A DNA stretch of 64,000 nucleotides from Lysobacter enzymogenes (GCF_023617245.1 NZ_CP067396.1:4278001-4342000); one strand, 5' to 3'; positions 19,113 through 27,777 are shown, counted from the first letter of the stretch. Notes: generated from the letters alone by a model not told the origin. Program-made: numbers and translations.

Positions 19113-20486
19113 TCAGCGCATCAGCACCACTTCCTCGGCGCTGGTCGGATGCAGGGCGACCGTGTCGCGCAGGTCGTCCAGGGTGATGCCGCGCTTGAGC
19201 GCCACCGCGAAGCCTTGCAACATCTCGTCGGCGGCTTCGCCGAGCAGGTGGATGCCGACCACGCGGCGTTCCTGGCCGACGCAGACCAGCTTGAACAGGC
19301 TGCGCTGCGGCGACTCGGCCAGGGCGTACAGCATCGGCCGAAAGCCGGCGCGATAGATGTGCAGATTGTCACCCCATCGCGCCCGCGCCTCGTCCTCGGT
19401 CAGTCCGACCTTGCCGATCGGCGGATGGGCGAACACCACGGTCGGGATGTCGTTGCGGTCCAGCTTGGCGCCGCCGCCGCCGTAGAGCCTGTCCATCAGC
19501 CGGCGCGCGGCGGCGATCGCGACCGGGGTCAGCGGCGGATCGGGGGTGACGTCGCCGACCGCGTCGATGCCGGCGACACTGGTGGCGTTGAGTTCGTCAA
19601 TGCGGACGAAGCCGTTCGCGTCCAGCTCCACGCCGGCGTTTTCCAGGCCCAGGCCGGCGGTGTTGGGCTTGCGCCCGGTCGCGAACAGCACCTTGTCGAA
19701 CGCCTCGCTCAGCGACCCGTCGGCGCCGCGCACCCGCACCCGCGCACCGTCGGCTTCCAGCGCGGCCACGGCGTGGCCGAAGTGCAGGCGCACGCCGCTC
19801 TGGCAATAATCGTCGGCCAGCTGCGCGGTGAGTTCGTGGTCGAAGCCTTCCAGCAAGCGCTGGCCGCGCGCGAACAGCTCGACCTGGCTGCCGAGCGCCT
19901 GCAGCACGCCGGCCAGTTCGACCGCGATGTAGCCGGCGCCGACGATGGCCACGCGCTTGGGCGCGGCGGTCCATTGGAAGAAATCGTCGGAAGTGCCGCC
20001 CAGTTCCGCGCCGGGGATCGCCGGCTTGACCGCGTGCCCGCCAGTGGCGATGAGGATGCGCGCGGCGCCCATGCGCGCGCCGTTCTCGCATTCGACCGTG
20101 CGCGCGTCGAGCAGGCGCGCGCGCATCGGCGCGACCACGATGCCGGCCTTGTCCAGGCGCTTGCGGTAGCTGTCGTGGATGCCGGCGATGTAGCGCTGGC
20201 GGTGGACGATGAAGGTCGGCCAGTCCAGCTCGCACGGCTGCTGCGGCGGCGCGTCGACGGCGAAGCCCAGCGACTGGGCCATGCGCAGCTTGGCGCCGAT
20301 GTCGGCGGCCAGCCACATCGCCTTCTTCGGCACGCAGCCGACGTTGACGCAGGTGCCGCCGAGCAGGCTCGGCTCCAGCAGCGCCACCCGCGCGCCGTGC
20401 TCGGCCGCGCGGAACGCGCCGGCGAGGCCGCCGGAGCCGCCGCCGACGACGATCAGATCGAACTGTGCTTGCTCGGATTCGCTCAC
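19113..20486 (-). CDS. gor: Glutathione-disulphide reductase-like flavoprotein
   Basis: 457 residues from a GTG at 20486 that overlaps the dadA-like stop (GTGA). FAD motif LIVVGGGSGGLAGAFRAAEHG, redox-active disulphide GGTCVNVGCVPKKAMW near residues 42-57, NADPH motif VAIVGAGYIAVELAGVL, second FAD motif DAVGDVTPDPPLTPVAI and the C-terminal interface HPTSAEEVV with the active His. These fit glutathione reductase, cytosolic, using NADPH. A related pyridine-nucleotide disulphide reductase cannot be excluded. Confidence 0.88.
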   Translation of the reverse strand: MSESEQAQFDLIVVGGGSGGLAGAFRAAEHGARVALLEPSLLGGTCVNVGCVPKKAMWLAADIGAKLRMAQSLGFAVDAPPQQPCELDWPTFIVHRQRYIAGIHDSYRKRLDKAGIVVAPMRARLLDARTVECENGARMGAARILIATGGHAVKPAIPGAELGGTSDDFFQWTAAPKRVAIVGAGYIAVELAGVLQALGSQVELFARGQRLLEGFDHELTAQLADDYCQSGVRLHFGHAVAALEADGARVRVRGADGSLSEAFDKVLFATGRKPNTAGLGLENAGVELDANGFVRIDELNATSVAGIDAVGDVTPDPPLTPVAIAAARRLMDRLYGGGGAKLDRNDIPTVVFAHPPIGKVGLTEDEARARWGDNLHIYRAGFRPMLYALAESPQRSLFKLVCVGQERRVVGIHLLGEAADEMLQGFAVALKRGITLDDLRDTVALHPTSAEEVVLMR

Positions 20487-21781
20487 GCAAAACGCTCCGG
20501 TCGGTAAGGATGCGGGTCGATCGCGGGCGCGCGCCCGCCGATCAGGTCGGCCAGCAGTTGGCCGGTGCCGGCGCTCATGCTCACGCCCATCATGCCGTGG
20601 CCGTTGGCGATCCACAGGCGCTGGCGGCCCGGCACGCGGCCGATCAGCGGCACGTCGTCGATGCTCATCGGCCGCCAGCCGTACCAGCGCTCGCGCTCGA
20701 CCGGGCCCAGCGGCTGGTGCAGGAACTGCGCCGCGCCGCGCTCCAGCGCCGCCAGCCGGCGCGGGTTGAGGCTTTCGTCGTAACCCGAGAATTCCATGGT
20801 GCTGCCGAGCCGGTAGCCGCTGTCCCACATGGTCACGCAGACCTTGGGTTCCTTCAGCACCACCGGCCGCCGCGGCAGCAGTTCGGGCCGGTCGTAGGTG
20901 ATCGAATAGCCCTTGCCGGGCTGGATCGCGGCCTTCAGCGCCGGCAGGCCGATCGCCTCGGCCAGCTTGGGCGACCACGCGCCCAGCGCCACCACCGCTT
21001 CGCGCGCCAGCAGCACGCCGTGGCTGGTGTCGAGCGCGACGCCGTCGGCGTCTTCGCGCAGGTCTTTCAGCGCGCAGTACTCCTGCAGCTCGCCGCCGCG
21101 CTCGCGCACCGCGCGCGCCAGCTCGGCGACGTAGCTGTCCGGACGCAGCACCGCGTCGTGGGCGAAGCGGATCGCGCCGACCACGCCGGGCTTGAACGCC
21201 GGGTCCTGGGCCTCGTAGGCGCCGCCGTCGATCAGTTCCACGCCGACGCCGAATTCGCGCAGCAGATCGAGTTCGTGCTGGCCGTGGGCGTAGCCGGCCT
21301 CGGAACGGAATACGTAATCGACGCCGGAGCCGTCGAATTCGCACACCAACCCATACCGCGCCACCCATTCCTGCAGGCGCTCGCGCGAATCGTTGAGCAG
21401 CGCCGCCTTCGCTTCGGCGCTGGCGCGCCAGTCGCGCGCGTTGCAGCGCGCGGCGAAACGCAGCAGCCAGCCCCACAGCTGCGGGTCGAGCTTCGGATGC
21501 AGGTACAGCGGCGCGTCCGGAGTCAGCACCCATTTGATCGCCTGCGCGATCACGCCGGGCGCGGCCAGCGGGGTGGCGTGGCTCGGGGTGATGGTGCCGC
21601 AGTTGCCGTGCGAGCTGCCGCCGCCGATGCGGCCGGCGTCGATCACCCGCACCCGCCGCCCGTCCTCGAGCAGGATCAACGCGCAGGCCAGGCCGATCAC
21701 GCCGGCGCCGACGATCACCACGTCCTCGCGCCGCGCCCCGACGGGGTCGGCCGATTCCACATCCACCTGCGCTGCGCCCAT
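20483..21781 (-). CDS. DadA-type FAD-dependent D-amino-acid dehydrogenase
   Basis: 432 residues, ATG at 21781. N-terminal FAD motif VVIVGAGVIGLACALILLEDG after a 20-residue lead, GGGSSHGNCGTITPSHATPLAAPG, and C-terminal RWYGWRPMSIDDVPLIGRVPG with NGHGMMGVSMSAGTG, all typical of the DadA/glycine-oxidase group. Family members oxidise D-amino acids or D-hydroxyproline to keto or imino acids at the inner membrane face. Cotranscribed with the glutathione-reductase-like gene through a 4-bp overlap; that pairing is unusual and unexplained. Confidence 0.82.
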   Translation of the reverse strand: MGAAQVDVESADPVGARREDVVIVGAGVIGLACALILLEDGRRVRVIDAGRIGGGSSHGNCGTITPSHATPLAAPGVIAQAIKWVLTPDAPLYLHPKLDPQLWGWLLRFAARCNARDWRASAEAKAALLNDSRERLQEWVARYGLVCEFDGSGVDYVFRSEAGYAHGQHELDLLREFGVGVELIDGGAYEAQDPAFKPGVVGAIRFAHDAVLRPDSYVAELARAVRERGGELQEYCALKDLREDADGVALDTSHGVLLAREAVVALGAWSPKLAEAIGLPALKAAIQPGKGYSITYDRPELLPRRPVVLKEPKVCVTMWDSGYRLGSTMEFSGYDESLNPRRLAALERGAAQFLHQPLGPVERERWYGWRPMSIDDVPLIGRVPGRQRLWIANGHGMMGVSMSAGTGQLLADLIGGRAPAIDPHPYRPERFA

Positions 21782-22191
21782 GGTGCTCCGTCGCTTGGTT
21801 CGAACCGCTCCGCGCGTTCAGCGCGGCGCCGCCGACATAGTAACGAGCGCGCGGCGATGCAGATGCGATGAGGATCGGATACAGGGTTTCGGTGATGCGT
21901 TTCGCCGCGCGCCGCGGGGCCCCGGCTTTGCGCCGGTTGGCGGTCCGTCATGGCGAATCCCGCGCCGCAACGGACGCGCCTGTCCGTACCCGCCGCTGCC
22001 GTCAGCGCGCCCTGGACGCTGGCGACGATAGGCTCGCAGCCACTGTTGTCTCGCGCGCTTGCTTGCGCCCAAGGCCAACGCGGGCTCAGGAGCTGTCGTT
22101 AATTTTTTGTTATTTAAATCACGCTTTTCCGCTCTAAGCCTCGGCCAAGGCCTGCATCGCCACGATCCACCACGGTCGACGCGGATTCCAA
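21782..22191. other. Intergenic region upstream of the DadA-like gene
   Basis: 410 bp. It must hold the promoter of the minus-strand dadA-gor pair. An AT-rich patch (about 22090-22130, TTAATTTTTTGTTATTTAAA) stands out from the GC-rich surroundings. No gene is supported; the segment from about 22160 shows faint M4-peptidase similarity and grades into the pseudogene. Confidence 0.5.
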
Positions 22192-22584
22192 CTCGTGGCA
22201 ACGCCGCAACGGCTTGCTACGACGGCATGGGCATCGATGCGCTGGTGTACTTCGGCAGCGGCTACGCCGAAGTACGATCCACGCTTGGCCTCAGGCGCGG
22301 CCAACCGTTTCGCCCGCCGCTTGTCCGGACGCGCAGCGACTCCGGCCGGCGCCCCCTCCGGCGACGGCAGCGGTCGCAAGAACCCGTTGGCCCACAACGG
22401 CGACACCGCCATCGTCGGCATCGGCATCGGCAAGGCCAAGCTCGGCGCGATCCGGTACCGCGCGCTGACTCAGTACTTCGTCTCGAGCGCCGGCACGTCG
22501 CAGGCGGCGGCCGACCTGTACGACAGCGGCTCGGCCGAACACCAGACCGTGGCCCGGGCCTGGTCGGCGGTCAAGGTCAACTGA
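22192..22584 (+). pseudogene. Decayed C-terminal fragment of an M4 (thermolysin-type) peptidase
   Basis: Two reading frames joined by a frameshift near 22275 line up with the C-terminus of the intact M4 peptidase at 22936. First frame: ACYDGMGIDALVYFGSG against VCYPSGGFTASQTYARG. Second frame: YDPRLASGAANRF against FDPHYTSGVLNRV, then HNGDTAIVGIGIGK, RYRALTQYFVSSAGTSQ and ARAWSAVKVN against the real C-terminus. The catalytic His of DPHYTSG is lost (DPRLASG), and the signal peptide, propeptide and HExxH half are missing. It ends at 22584 in the same way as the intact gene. Confidence 0.85.
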
Positions 22585-22619
22585 TCCATCGCCGCATCGC
22601 GCCGCTGCCGCGACGCTCA

Positions 22620-22647
22620 CGAACGGCCCGCGCAAGCGGGCCGTTCG
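22620..22647 (+). terminator. Hairpin after the M4 pseudogene
   Basis: Perfect arms CGAACGGCCCG and CGGGCCGTTCG with a 6-nt loop, 36 bp past the pseudogene stop. No T-run follows. It mirrors the position of the hairpin behind the intact M4 gene (24779-24806), so it probably was the terminator of the former gene. Confidence 0.55.
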
Positions 22648-22713
22648 CGTTCGCGCGCGTTCGCGCGCGACCTTGCCGCGCCGACGCGTTCGCATCATTA
22701 CCAAACCGCGATA

Positions 22714-22756
22714 TGTGACGCGCAGCGAATCGGCCTGCGCGATTGTGTGACGCGCA
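22714..22756 (+). promoter_or_regulatory. Two direct copies of TGTGACGCGCA upstream of the M4 peptidase
   Basis: TGTGACGCGCA occurs at 22714-22724 and 22746-22756, 32 bp (about three helical turns) apart, some 180-220 bp before the M4 start codon. Each includes a TGTGA half-site like that of Clp/CRP, but no TCACA partner. Candidate activator sites for the protease gene; inference only. Confidence 0.4.
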
Positions 22757-22935
22757 CGACTGGATTCAGCATCGAACAAGCTCGCGCAGCGGCCTAACGT
22801 GCCCTGGCTGCTCCGGCGACGGCCTCCTTAATTCCAATCCGCCGCGCCGGCGCAGTCCGCCGTCGTCCGCGCGCATCGCGGCGCAACGGCGCGCGGCCAC
22901 CTCACTTCCGTCTTGGTATCGAAGGGGAAACGCAT

Positions 22936-24738
22936 ATGCAACCGAAGATCGCCCTGCTCGGCGGCGCCATCCTGGCCGCCATCGCCGTTCTCGCCAGCCA
23001 ATCCTCCAGCATCGGCGCCACCGCCGCCGCGACCGCCGGCGCGACCGCCGACGCGCGCGACGCCGCCCGGCCGAACGCCGGCGCGCAGGCCGCCGTCGCC
23101 GACGCGCACGCGGCGAATGCGCGCCATTCCTCGCCGTTCGCCCAGCTCGCCGCCGCCACCGGCGCGCGCGCGGGCAGCGAACTGGCCTCCGCGTCCAGCT
23201 CCGAAGCGCAGGCCGACGCCTCGCCCGCCGCGGCGCGCGCGCGCGGCTTGCTCGAAGGCGCCGCCGGCGATCAGCTGCATCGCGTCGCCGCCGACGGCTT
23301 CCGCGCCCGCGACATCATGATCGACCGCGACGGCACCGAGCACGTGCGCATGGAGCGCAGCTACCAGGGCCTGCCGGTGGTCGGCGGCGACTTCGTCGTG
23401 CACAGCCGCGACGGCCAACTGCTGTCGATCAGCCAGGGCGACGACATGCGCACCCTCGCCCGCCCCGCGCTGAAGCCTGCGATCGGCGCCGACCGCGCCC
23501 GCGTCGAGGCCGGCGCGGCGTTCGACGGCACCGCTTCGTCGGTGTCGCAGCCGCAACTGGTGGTGTTCGCGCGCGGCGTCGCGCCGACCCTGGCCTATCG
23601 GGTCGACGTGCGCGGCGAGCGCAACAACGACCCGGCGCCGGGCAACCTCAGCTACTTCATCGACGCGGGCAACGGCACGCTGCTGCACGAAGAGGACCAC
23701 GTCCACGCCGCGGCCGCCAACGGCACCGGCAAGACCCTGACCCTGGGCAACGTCGGCATCGTCACCAACTCGGTCGGCGGCGGGTTCGAGATGACCGACC
23801 CCAGCCGCGGCAACGGCCAGACCCTCGACGCCGGCAACGGCAACAGCGCCAGCGGCACGCTGTTCAAGGACGCCGACAACGTGTGGGGCAACAACGCCAC
23901 CTCCGACCGCGCCACGGCCGCCGCCGACGCCCACTACGGTGTCGCCGCGACCTGGGACTATTACAAGAACGTGCACGGCCGCAACGGCATCAAGAACGAC
24001 GGCCGCGGGGTCAAGAGCTACATCCACTACAAGACCAACCTGGTCAACGCCTACTGGGACGGCTCGTCGATGCTGTACGGCGACGGCGACGGCACCACCT
24101 ACCGTCCGCTGGTCGCGCTCGACGTGGCCGGCCACGAAATGACCCACGGCGTCACCGGCGCGACCGCGCGGCTGGGCTACTACAACATCAAGGACAGCGG
24201 CGGCATCAACGAGGGCATCTCCGACATCTTCGGCACCCTGGTCGAGTTCAGCGTCGCCAACGCCAACGATCCGGGCGACTACCTGATCGGCGAAGAGGTC
24301 TACATCAGCAATCCCGGCGACAAGAAGGCGCTGCGCCTGATGTTCAAGCAGGACGCCGACGGCGCGTCGAAGGTCTGCTACCCCAGCGGCGGCTTCACCG
24401 CCTCGCAGACCTACGCGCGCGGCCCGTTCGATCCGCACTACACCTCCGGCGTGCTCAACCGCGTGTTCTACCTGGGCTCGGAAGGCGCCAACGTGCCGGC
24501 CGGCTTCAACTACACCAAGGCGCAGATGGTCTGCAACGGCGACACCGCGATCGCCGGCATCGGCCGCAACAAGATGGGCGCGATCATGTACCGCGCGCTG
24601 ACCCGCTACTTCGTCTCCAGCACCACCTATCCGCAGGCGCGCACCTGGACCCTGCAGGCGGCGACCGACCTGTACGGCGCCAACTCGGCCGAGTACGCCG
24701 CGCTGGCGCGGGTGTGGAGCGCGGTCAACGTCAACTGA
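22936..24738 (+). CDS. Secreted M4 (thermolysin-type) metallopeptidase
   Basis: 600 residues, ATG at 22936 after AAGGGGAAAC. Signal peptide (to about residue 30), an Ala-rich spacer, an FTP/PepSY-type propeptide (RDIMIDRDGTEHVRMERSYQGLPVVGGDFVVHS, about 125-160), and the catalytic domain. Zinc ligands H400 and H404 in HEMTH with E401 as base, third ligand E426 in GGINEGISD, and the second active-site His in DPHYTSG. Spacing from HEMTH to the third ligand is two residues longer than in thermolysin. It would be exported, self-processed and broad in specificity, as in other Lysobacter extracellular proteases. Confidence 0.95.
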   Translation: MQPKIALLGGAILAAIAVLASQSSSIGATAAATAGATADARDAARPNAGAQAAVADAHAANARHSSPFAQLAAATGARAGSELASASSSEAQADASPAAARARGLLEGAAGDQLHRVAADGFRARDIMIDRDGTEHVRMERSYQGLPVVGGDFVVHSRDGQLLSISQGDDMRTLARPALKPAIGADRARVEAGAAFDGTASSVSQPQLVVFARGVAPTLAYRVDVRGERNNDPAPGNLSYFIDAGNGTLLHEEDHVHAAAANGTGKTLTLGNVGIVTNSVGGGFEMTDPSRGNGQTLDAGNGNSASGTLFKDADNVWGNNATSDRATAAADAHYGVAATWDYYKNVHGRNGIKNDGRGVKSYIHYKTNLVNAYWDGSSMLYGDGDGTTYRPLVALDVAGHEMTHGVTGATARLGYYNIKDSGGINEGISDIFGTLVEFSVANANDPGDYLIGEEVYISNPGDKKALRLMFKQDADGASKVCYPSGGFTASQTYARGPFDPHYTSGVLNRVFYLGSEGANVPAGFNYTKAQMVCNGDTAIAGIGRNKMGAIMYRALTRYFVSSTTYPQARTWTLQAATDLYGANSAEYAALARVWSAVNVN

Positions 24739-24778
24739 CCGCGGCGAGCAGTGGCATGCGCCGCCGCGGGGCGGCGCG

Positions 24779-24806
24779 ACGACGGCCCGCTTCGGCGGGC
24801 CGTCGT
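24779..24806 (+). terminator. Terminator of the M4 peptidase gene
   Basis: Perfect 12-bp arms ACGACGGCCCGC and GCGGGCCGTCGT around TTCG, 41 bp past the stop. Only ATTG follows, so it may be a Rho-independent terminator with a weak U-tract or a processed 3' end. Confidence 0.6.
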
Positions 24807-24874
24807 ATTGCGCGCGGATCGGCGCGGGGCCGCTTCGCCGCGCGGATCGCGCAACGCAGGTTGCGCGGATCGGC

Positions 24875-26119
24875 TCAGACCCGTTGTGCGTGGCCGCGCT
24901 CGACCCGCAGCGGCGGCCAACGCCGGTAGGTGTAGGCGCGCCACAGCCATTCCACCGGTCCGAACCGGAACCGGCGCAACCACCACGCGCTGAACGCCAT
25001 CTGCGCGGCGAACAGCAGCAGCGCGGCCAGGATCAATGCGCTGTACGACCAGCGGCCCCATTGGCCCAGGCCGTGGCCGTACAACAGCCAGGTCGCGACC
25101 AGCGACTGGGTCAGGTAATGGGTCAGCGCCATGCGCCCGGCCGGGGCGAAGCGCAGCGGCCAGCGCGCGCCGGCCTCGAGCAGCAGCGCCACCGCGGCGA
25201 TCGCCGCCAACGCCAACGGCAGGCCGCCGGCGATGTGCAGGGTCTGCGCCAGCACCGAGGACGCGGTGTACACCGCCACCGTCGGCGCCGGCTCCAGCGC
25301 CACGCTGGCCGCGGTCAGGCCGACGCCGAGCGCGCCGCCGTAGCGCAGCATCGCCTGCAGGCGCGCGCGATGGCGCGCCGGATCGGCGAGGGTGCCGCTG
25401 CGCATCAGCGCCGCGCCGATCAGGAACAGGCCCAGCGCCAGCGGCAACATCACTGCCCAGCCCGCGATCGTGGTGTCGAAGAAGAAATGCACGCGCTGCG
25501 CGGCGGCGGCGGCGTAATCGCCGTGGGCATAAGCGGCGACTTCGGCCGCGCGCTCGGCCTGCGCGCGCGCCAGTTCCCTGGCGCCGCCCTGGGGCACGCC
25601 GGGCAAGGTCAGCGATGCGGCCACCAGCAGCATGAAGCCGGTGCCCGCCAGGTACAGCGCGCAGCCCAGCGCCAACCAGGCCTCGTCGGAGAGCCGGCGC
25701 AGCGCCAGCAACGCGAACGCGCACAACGCATAGGTCACCAAAATGTCGCCGGCCCAGATCGCCCAGGCATGGACCAGACCGATCGCCGCCAGACCGACGC
25801 TGCGGCGCAGGTACACCGCGCCGAACCCGCGCCCGACCGCCTGCGCGCGCCCGAGCATGGCGGCGAAGCCCATGCCGAACAGCAGCGCGAACAGGGTCCA
25901 GGCCTTGTCGCGGATCGCCACGTAGACGAACGTCGCCAGCGCCCGGTCGCTGCCGCGCAGCGTCGGATCGATGCCGTCGTGCAACTCGTTCAACGGCCCG
26001 GCGAACGCGGCGACGTTGCTCAGCAGGATTCCCAGCAAGGCCAGCCCGCGCAGCGCATCGAGCGCGGTCACCCGCTCGGGGACGGACACGGGCGCGAGTT
26101 CGGGGACGGATGCGGTCAT
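24875..26119 (-). CDS. DUF418 (YeiB-type) multi-helix membrane protein
   Basis: 414 residues from the ATG at 26119; an upstream in-frame TTG is not needed. The N-terminus RVTALDALRGLALLGILLSN is the hallmark of the DUF418/heparan-acyltransferase-like group, and the C-terminal half has GRMALTHYLTQSLVATWLLYGHGLG, also diagnostic. About ten hydrophobic helices are visible. Members are thought to be inner-membrane acyltransferase-like proteins but substrates are not known. It stands alone, convergent with the M4 gene. Confidence 0.85.
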   Translation of the reverse strand: MTASVPELAPVSVPERVTALDALRGLALLGILLSNVAAFAGPLNELHDGIDPTLRGSDRALATFVYVAIRDKAWTLFALLFGMGFAAMLGRAQAVGRGFGAVYLRRSVGLAAIGLVHAWAIWAGDILVTYALCAFALLALRRLSDEAWLALGCALYLAGTGFMLLVAASLTLPGVPQGGARELARAQAERAAEVAAYAHGDYAAAAAQRVHFFFDTTIAGWAVMLPLALGLFLIGAALMRSGTLADPARHRARLQAMLRYGGALGVGLTAASVALEPAPTVAVYTASSVLAQTLHIAGGLPLALAAIAAVALLLEAGARWPLRFAPAGRMALTHYLTQSLVATWLLYGHGLGQWGRWSYSALILAALLLFAAQMAFSAWWLRRFRFGPVEWLWRAYTYRRWPPLRVERGHAQRV

Positions 26120-26202
26120 CGGCAAGAGGCTCTGGAGCGGGCAGCGGAAAATCGCTGCGGGTATGCGTGGCAGGGGGATGGATACGGCGGTCGGCTACGA
26201 GA

Positions 26203-26421
26203 GCGTCGGGCCTGAAGGCCCTCCCACAACAGCCCCGAAGGTCATCTCGCAAAAGCCCCGACCGCTGCAGCCTATGCTCGTGGTAGGGGCTTCAGCCCCG
26301 ATGCCTTTCGCTCAGGTCGCCGGATCGGATCGGAAAGCATCGGGCCTGAAGGCCCTCCCACCAAAGCCCCGGCCGCTTCAGCCCATGCTCGTGGGAGGGG
26401 CTTCAGCCCCGACGCCTTTCG
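26203..26421. repeat. Four REP-like units of the GGGCCTGAAGGCCCTCCCAC type
   Basis: Units at about 26203-26230, 26278-26305, 26337-26366 and 26388-26421. The first and third read TCGGGCCTGAAGGCCCTCCC, the second and fourth are degenerate reverse complements (GGGGCTTCAGCCCCGA), so the set is two inverted pairs. The same element forms a perfect hairpin at 34253-34328 and an amplified array at 48592-48870. Lies between the DUF418 gene promoter and the slyD terminator. Confidence 0.75.
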
Positions 26422-26464
26422 CTCAGGTCTCGATGCGGCACCGGATCGACCCGCCCCATAAAAC

Positions 26465-26490
26465 GAACGGCCCGCAAGCGCGGGCCGTCC
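26465..26490 (-). terminator. Terminator of slyD
   Basis: Arms ACGGCCCGC and GCGGGCCGT around AAGC (26468-26488). Read on the minus strand the stem is followed by TCGTTTTA, fitting termination of slyD, which ends at 26526. Confidence 0.75.
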
Positions 26491-26525
26491 GGTATCGCCC
26501 CAGCGGCCCGAACGGGCCGCGCGGC

Positions 26526-27005
26526 TCAGTGGGCGTGGCCGCCGTCGCCGTGGACGTGGCCGTGCTCGATCTCTTCCGCCGCGGCTTCGCGCACTTCCAC
26601 GATCTCGATCGCGAAGTGCAGGTCCTTGCCCGCCATCGGATGGTTCAGGTCGACGTCGACCACGCTCATGCCGACCTTCTGGATCGTCACCGCGCGCGGG
26701 CCGAAGTTGGTCGGCAGCACCGCCTGCATGCCCGGAACCAGCTTGGCGTCCTTGAAGTACTTCTTCGGCACGCGCTGGGTCAGGCCTTCCTGGCGCTCGC
26801 CGTAGGCCTCGGCCGCCGGCACGTCGGCTTCGAACTTGTCGCCGGCCTCGCGGCCGTCCATCGCCTTTTCCAGGCCCGGGATGATGTTGTTGTGGCCGAT
26901 CAGGATCGCCAGCGGTTCGCGGCCTTCCGAGCTCTCCACGGGCTCGCCGCCCTGCTCGGCTACGGTGTAGTGGAAACGCACGACGCGATCTTTTTCGATT
27001 TTCAT
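26526..27005 (-). CDS. slyD: FKBP-type peptidyl-prolyl cis-trans isomerase, SlyD-like
   Basis: 159 residues from the ATG at 27005. FKBP domain with an inserted flap as in SlyD: VVRFHYTVAEQGGEPVESS at the start, GHNNIIPGLEKAMDGREAGDKFE near residue 38-60 and DLNHPMAGKDLHFAIEIVEVREA. The C-terminal tail EHGHVHGDGGHAH is histidine-rich, fitting the metal-binding tail of SlyD although shorter than in E. coli. A cytosolic folding helper that may also carry nickel. Own terminator; divergent from the NlpC/P60 gene. Confidence 0.93.
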   Translation of the reverse strand: MKIEKDRVVRFHYTVAEQGGEPVESSEGREPLAILIGHNNIIPGLEKAMDGREAGDKFEADVPAAEAYGERQEGLTQRVPKKYFKDAKLVPGMQAVLPTNFGPRAVTIQKVGMSVVDVDLNHPMAGKDLHFAIEIVEVREAAAEEIEHGHVHGDGGHAH

Positions 27006-27138
27006 GGCTAGTCCGGCTGGTGGACGCGCAATGCGCGCCCGGGAAAGTAGAGGAATCGACAGCCGGGCTGCGCCGGCCGCCACAAAACGACACATGGATT
27101 GTCTTGTCGCCGCCGCCGCGAGCCGCCAAGCTATCGGC

Positions 27139-27714
27139 GTGACGAAGGCCGCGCATTATCCCGGCAACACCGCTCCCGCGCCAGTTCGCGGCCGCGGGCC
27201 GTTGTTGGCCGCCGCGCTGGCCCTGGCCCTGTGCGGCCTGCTCGCCGCCTGCGGCGGCGGCAAGCAAACCGTGCGCCGCACCCCGCCGCCGGCCCAGCCG
27301 ACGCGGGTCTGGCCGCATGTGGCCCCGGACAACCCCGAGGCCGCCAATGCCGTGCTGATGCGCGCCTTCAGCCTGGTCGGCACGCCGTACCGCTACGGCG
27401 GCAACACCCCGGAGGGCGGCTTCGACTGCAGCGGCCTGGTCAACTACGTCTACCGCGACATGCTGGCGCTGAACCTGCCGCGCACCTCGCGCGACCTGGC
27501 CGGCTACCAGGGCCCGCGCATCGACCCGCTGCGCCTGGCCGCCGGCGACCTGGTGTTCTTCGGCAGCTCCGGCAGCGTCACCCACGTAGGCATCTACGTC
27601 GGCGAGGGCCGCTTCGTGCACGCCCCCAGCAGCGGCGGCACGGTCCGGCTGGACCGGCTGGACGGTCCGTACTGGCGCGATCATTACAGCGGCGCCAAGC
27701 GCATTCTCAGATAG
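27139..27714 (+). CDS. NlpC/P60 family lipoprotein, peptidoglycan endopeptidase
   Basis: 191 residues if started at the GTG at 27139; an ATG at 27094 would add 15. A signal sequence with lipobox LLAAC is followed by an Ala/Pro linker and an NlpC/P60 domain: GTPYRYGGNTPEGGFDCSGLV contains the nucleophile Cys, GDLVFFGSSGSVTHVGIYVGEGRFVHAP the His and following polar residue. Probably an outer-membrane lipoprotein that cleaves stem-peptide bonds. Followed 154 bp later by a second member of the family. Confidence 0.87.
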   Translation: MTKAAHYPGNTAPAPVRGRGPLLAAALALALCGLLAACGGGKQTVRRTPPPAQPTRVWPHVAPDNPEAANAVLMRAFSLVGTPYRYGGNTPEGGFDCSGLVNYVYRDMLALNLPRTSRDLAGYQGPRIDPLRLAAGDLVFFGSSGSVTHVGIYVGEGRFVHAPSSGGTVRLDRLDGPYWRDHYSGAKRILR

Positions 27715-27722
27715 TCTTGAGA

Positions 27723-27740
27723 CAATCCTGAACAGGATTG
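27723..27740. repeat. Perfect 18-bp palindrome after the first NlpC/P60 gene
   Basis: CAATCCTG and CAGGATTG flank AA, 8 bp after the stop codon. The loop is too short for a good terminator hairpin and no T-run follows, so an operator is as likely. It lies 22 bp before the Clp-type site. Confidence 0.5.
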
Positions 27741-27761
27741 AGGCCGCGGACCCGTCAGAAA

Positions 27762-27777
27762 TGTGAGGAAAATCACA
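27762..27777. promoter_or_regulatory. Clp/CRP-type binding site
   Basis: TGTGA-GGAAAA-TCACA matches both half-sites of the CRP consensus (TGTGA-N6-TCACA) without a mismatch. In xanthomonads the orthologue Clp recognises this sequence and controls secreted lytic enzymes. It is 92 bp before the start codon of the second NlpC/P60 hydrolase, inside a stretch that is much more AT-rich than its surroundings and so probably the promoter. Confidence 0.8.

Noticed and set aside
22059..22718. A functional secreted protein in the long plus-strand frame at 22.1-22.7 kb
   Set aside because: Homology to M4 peptidase switches frame within it and the N-terminal two thirds of the enzyme are missing, so it is scored as a pseudogene.
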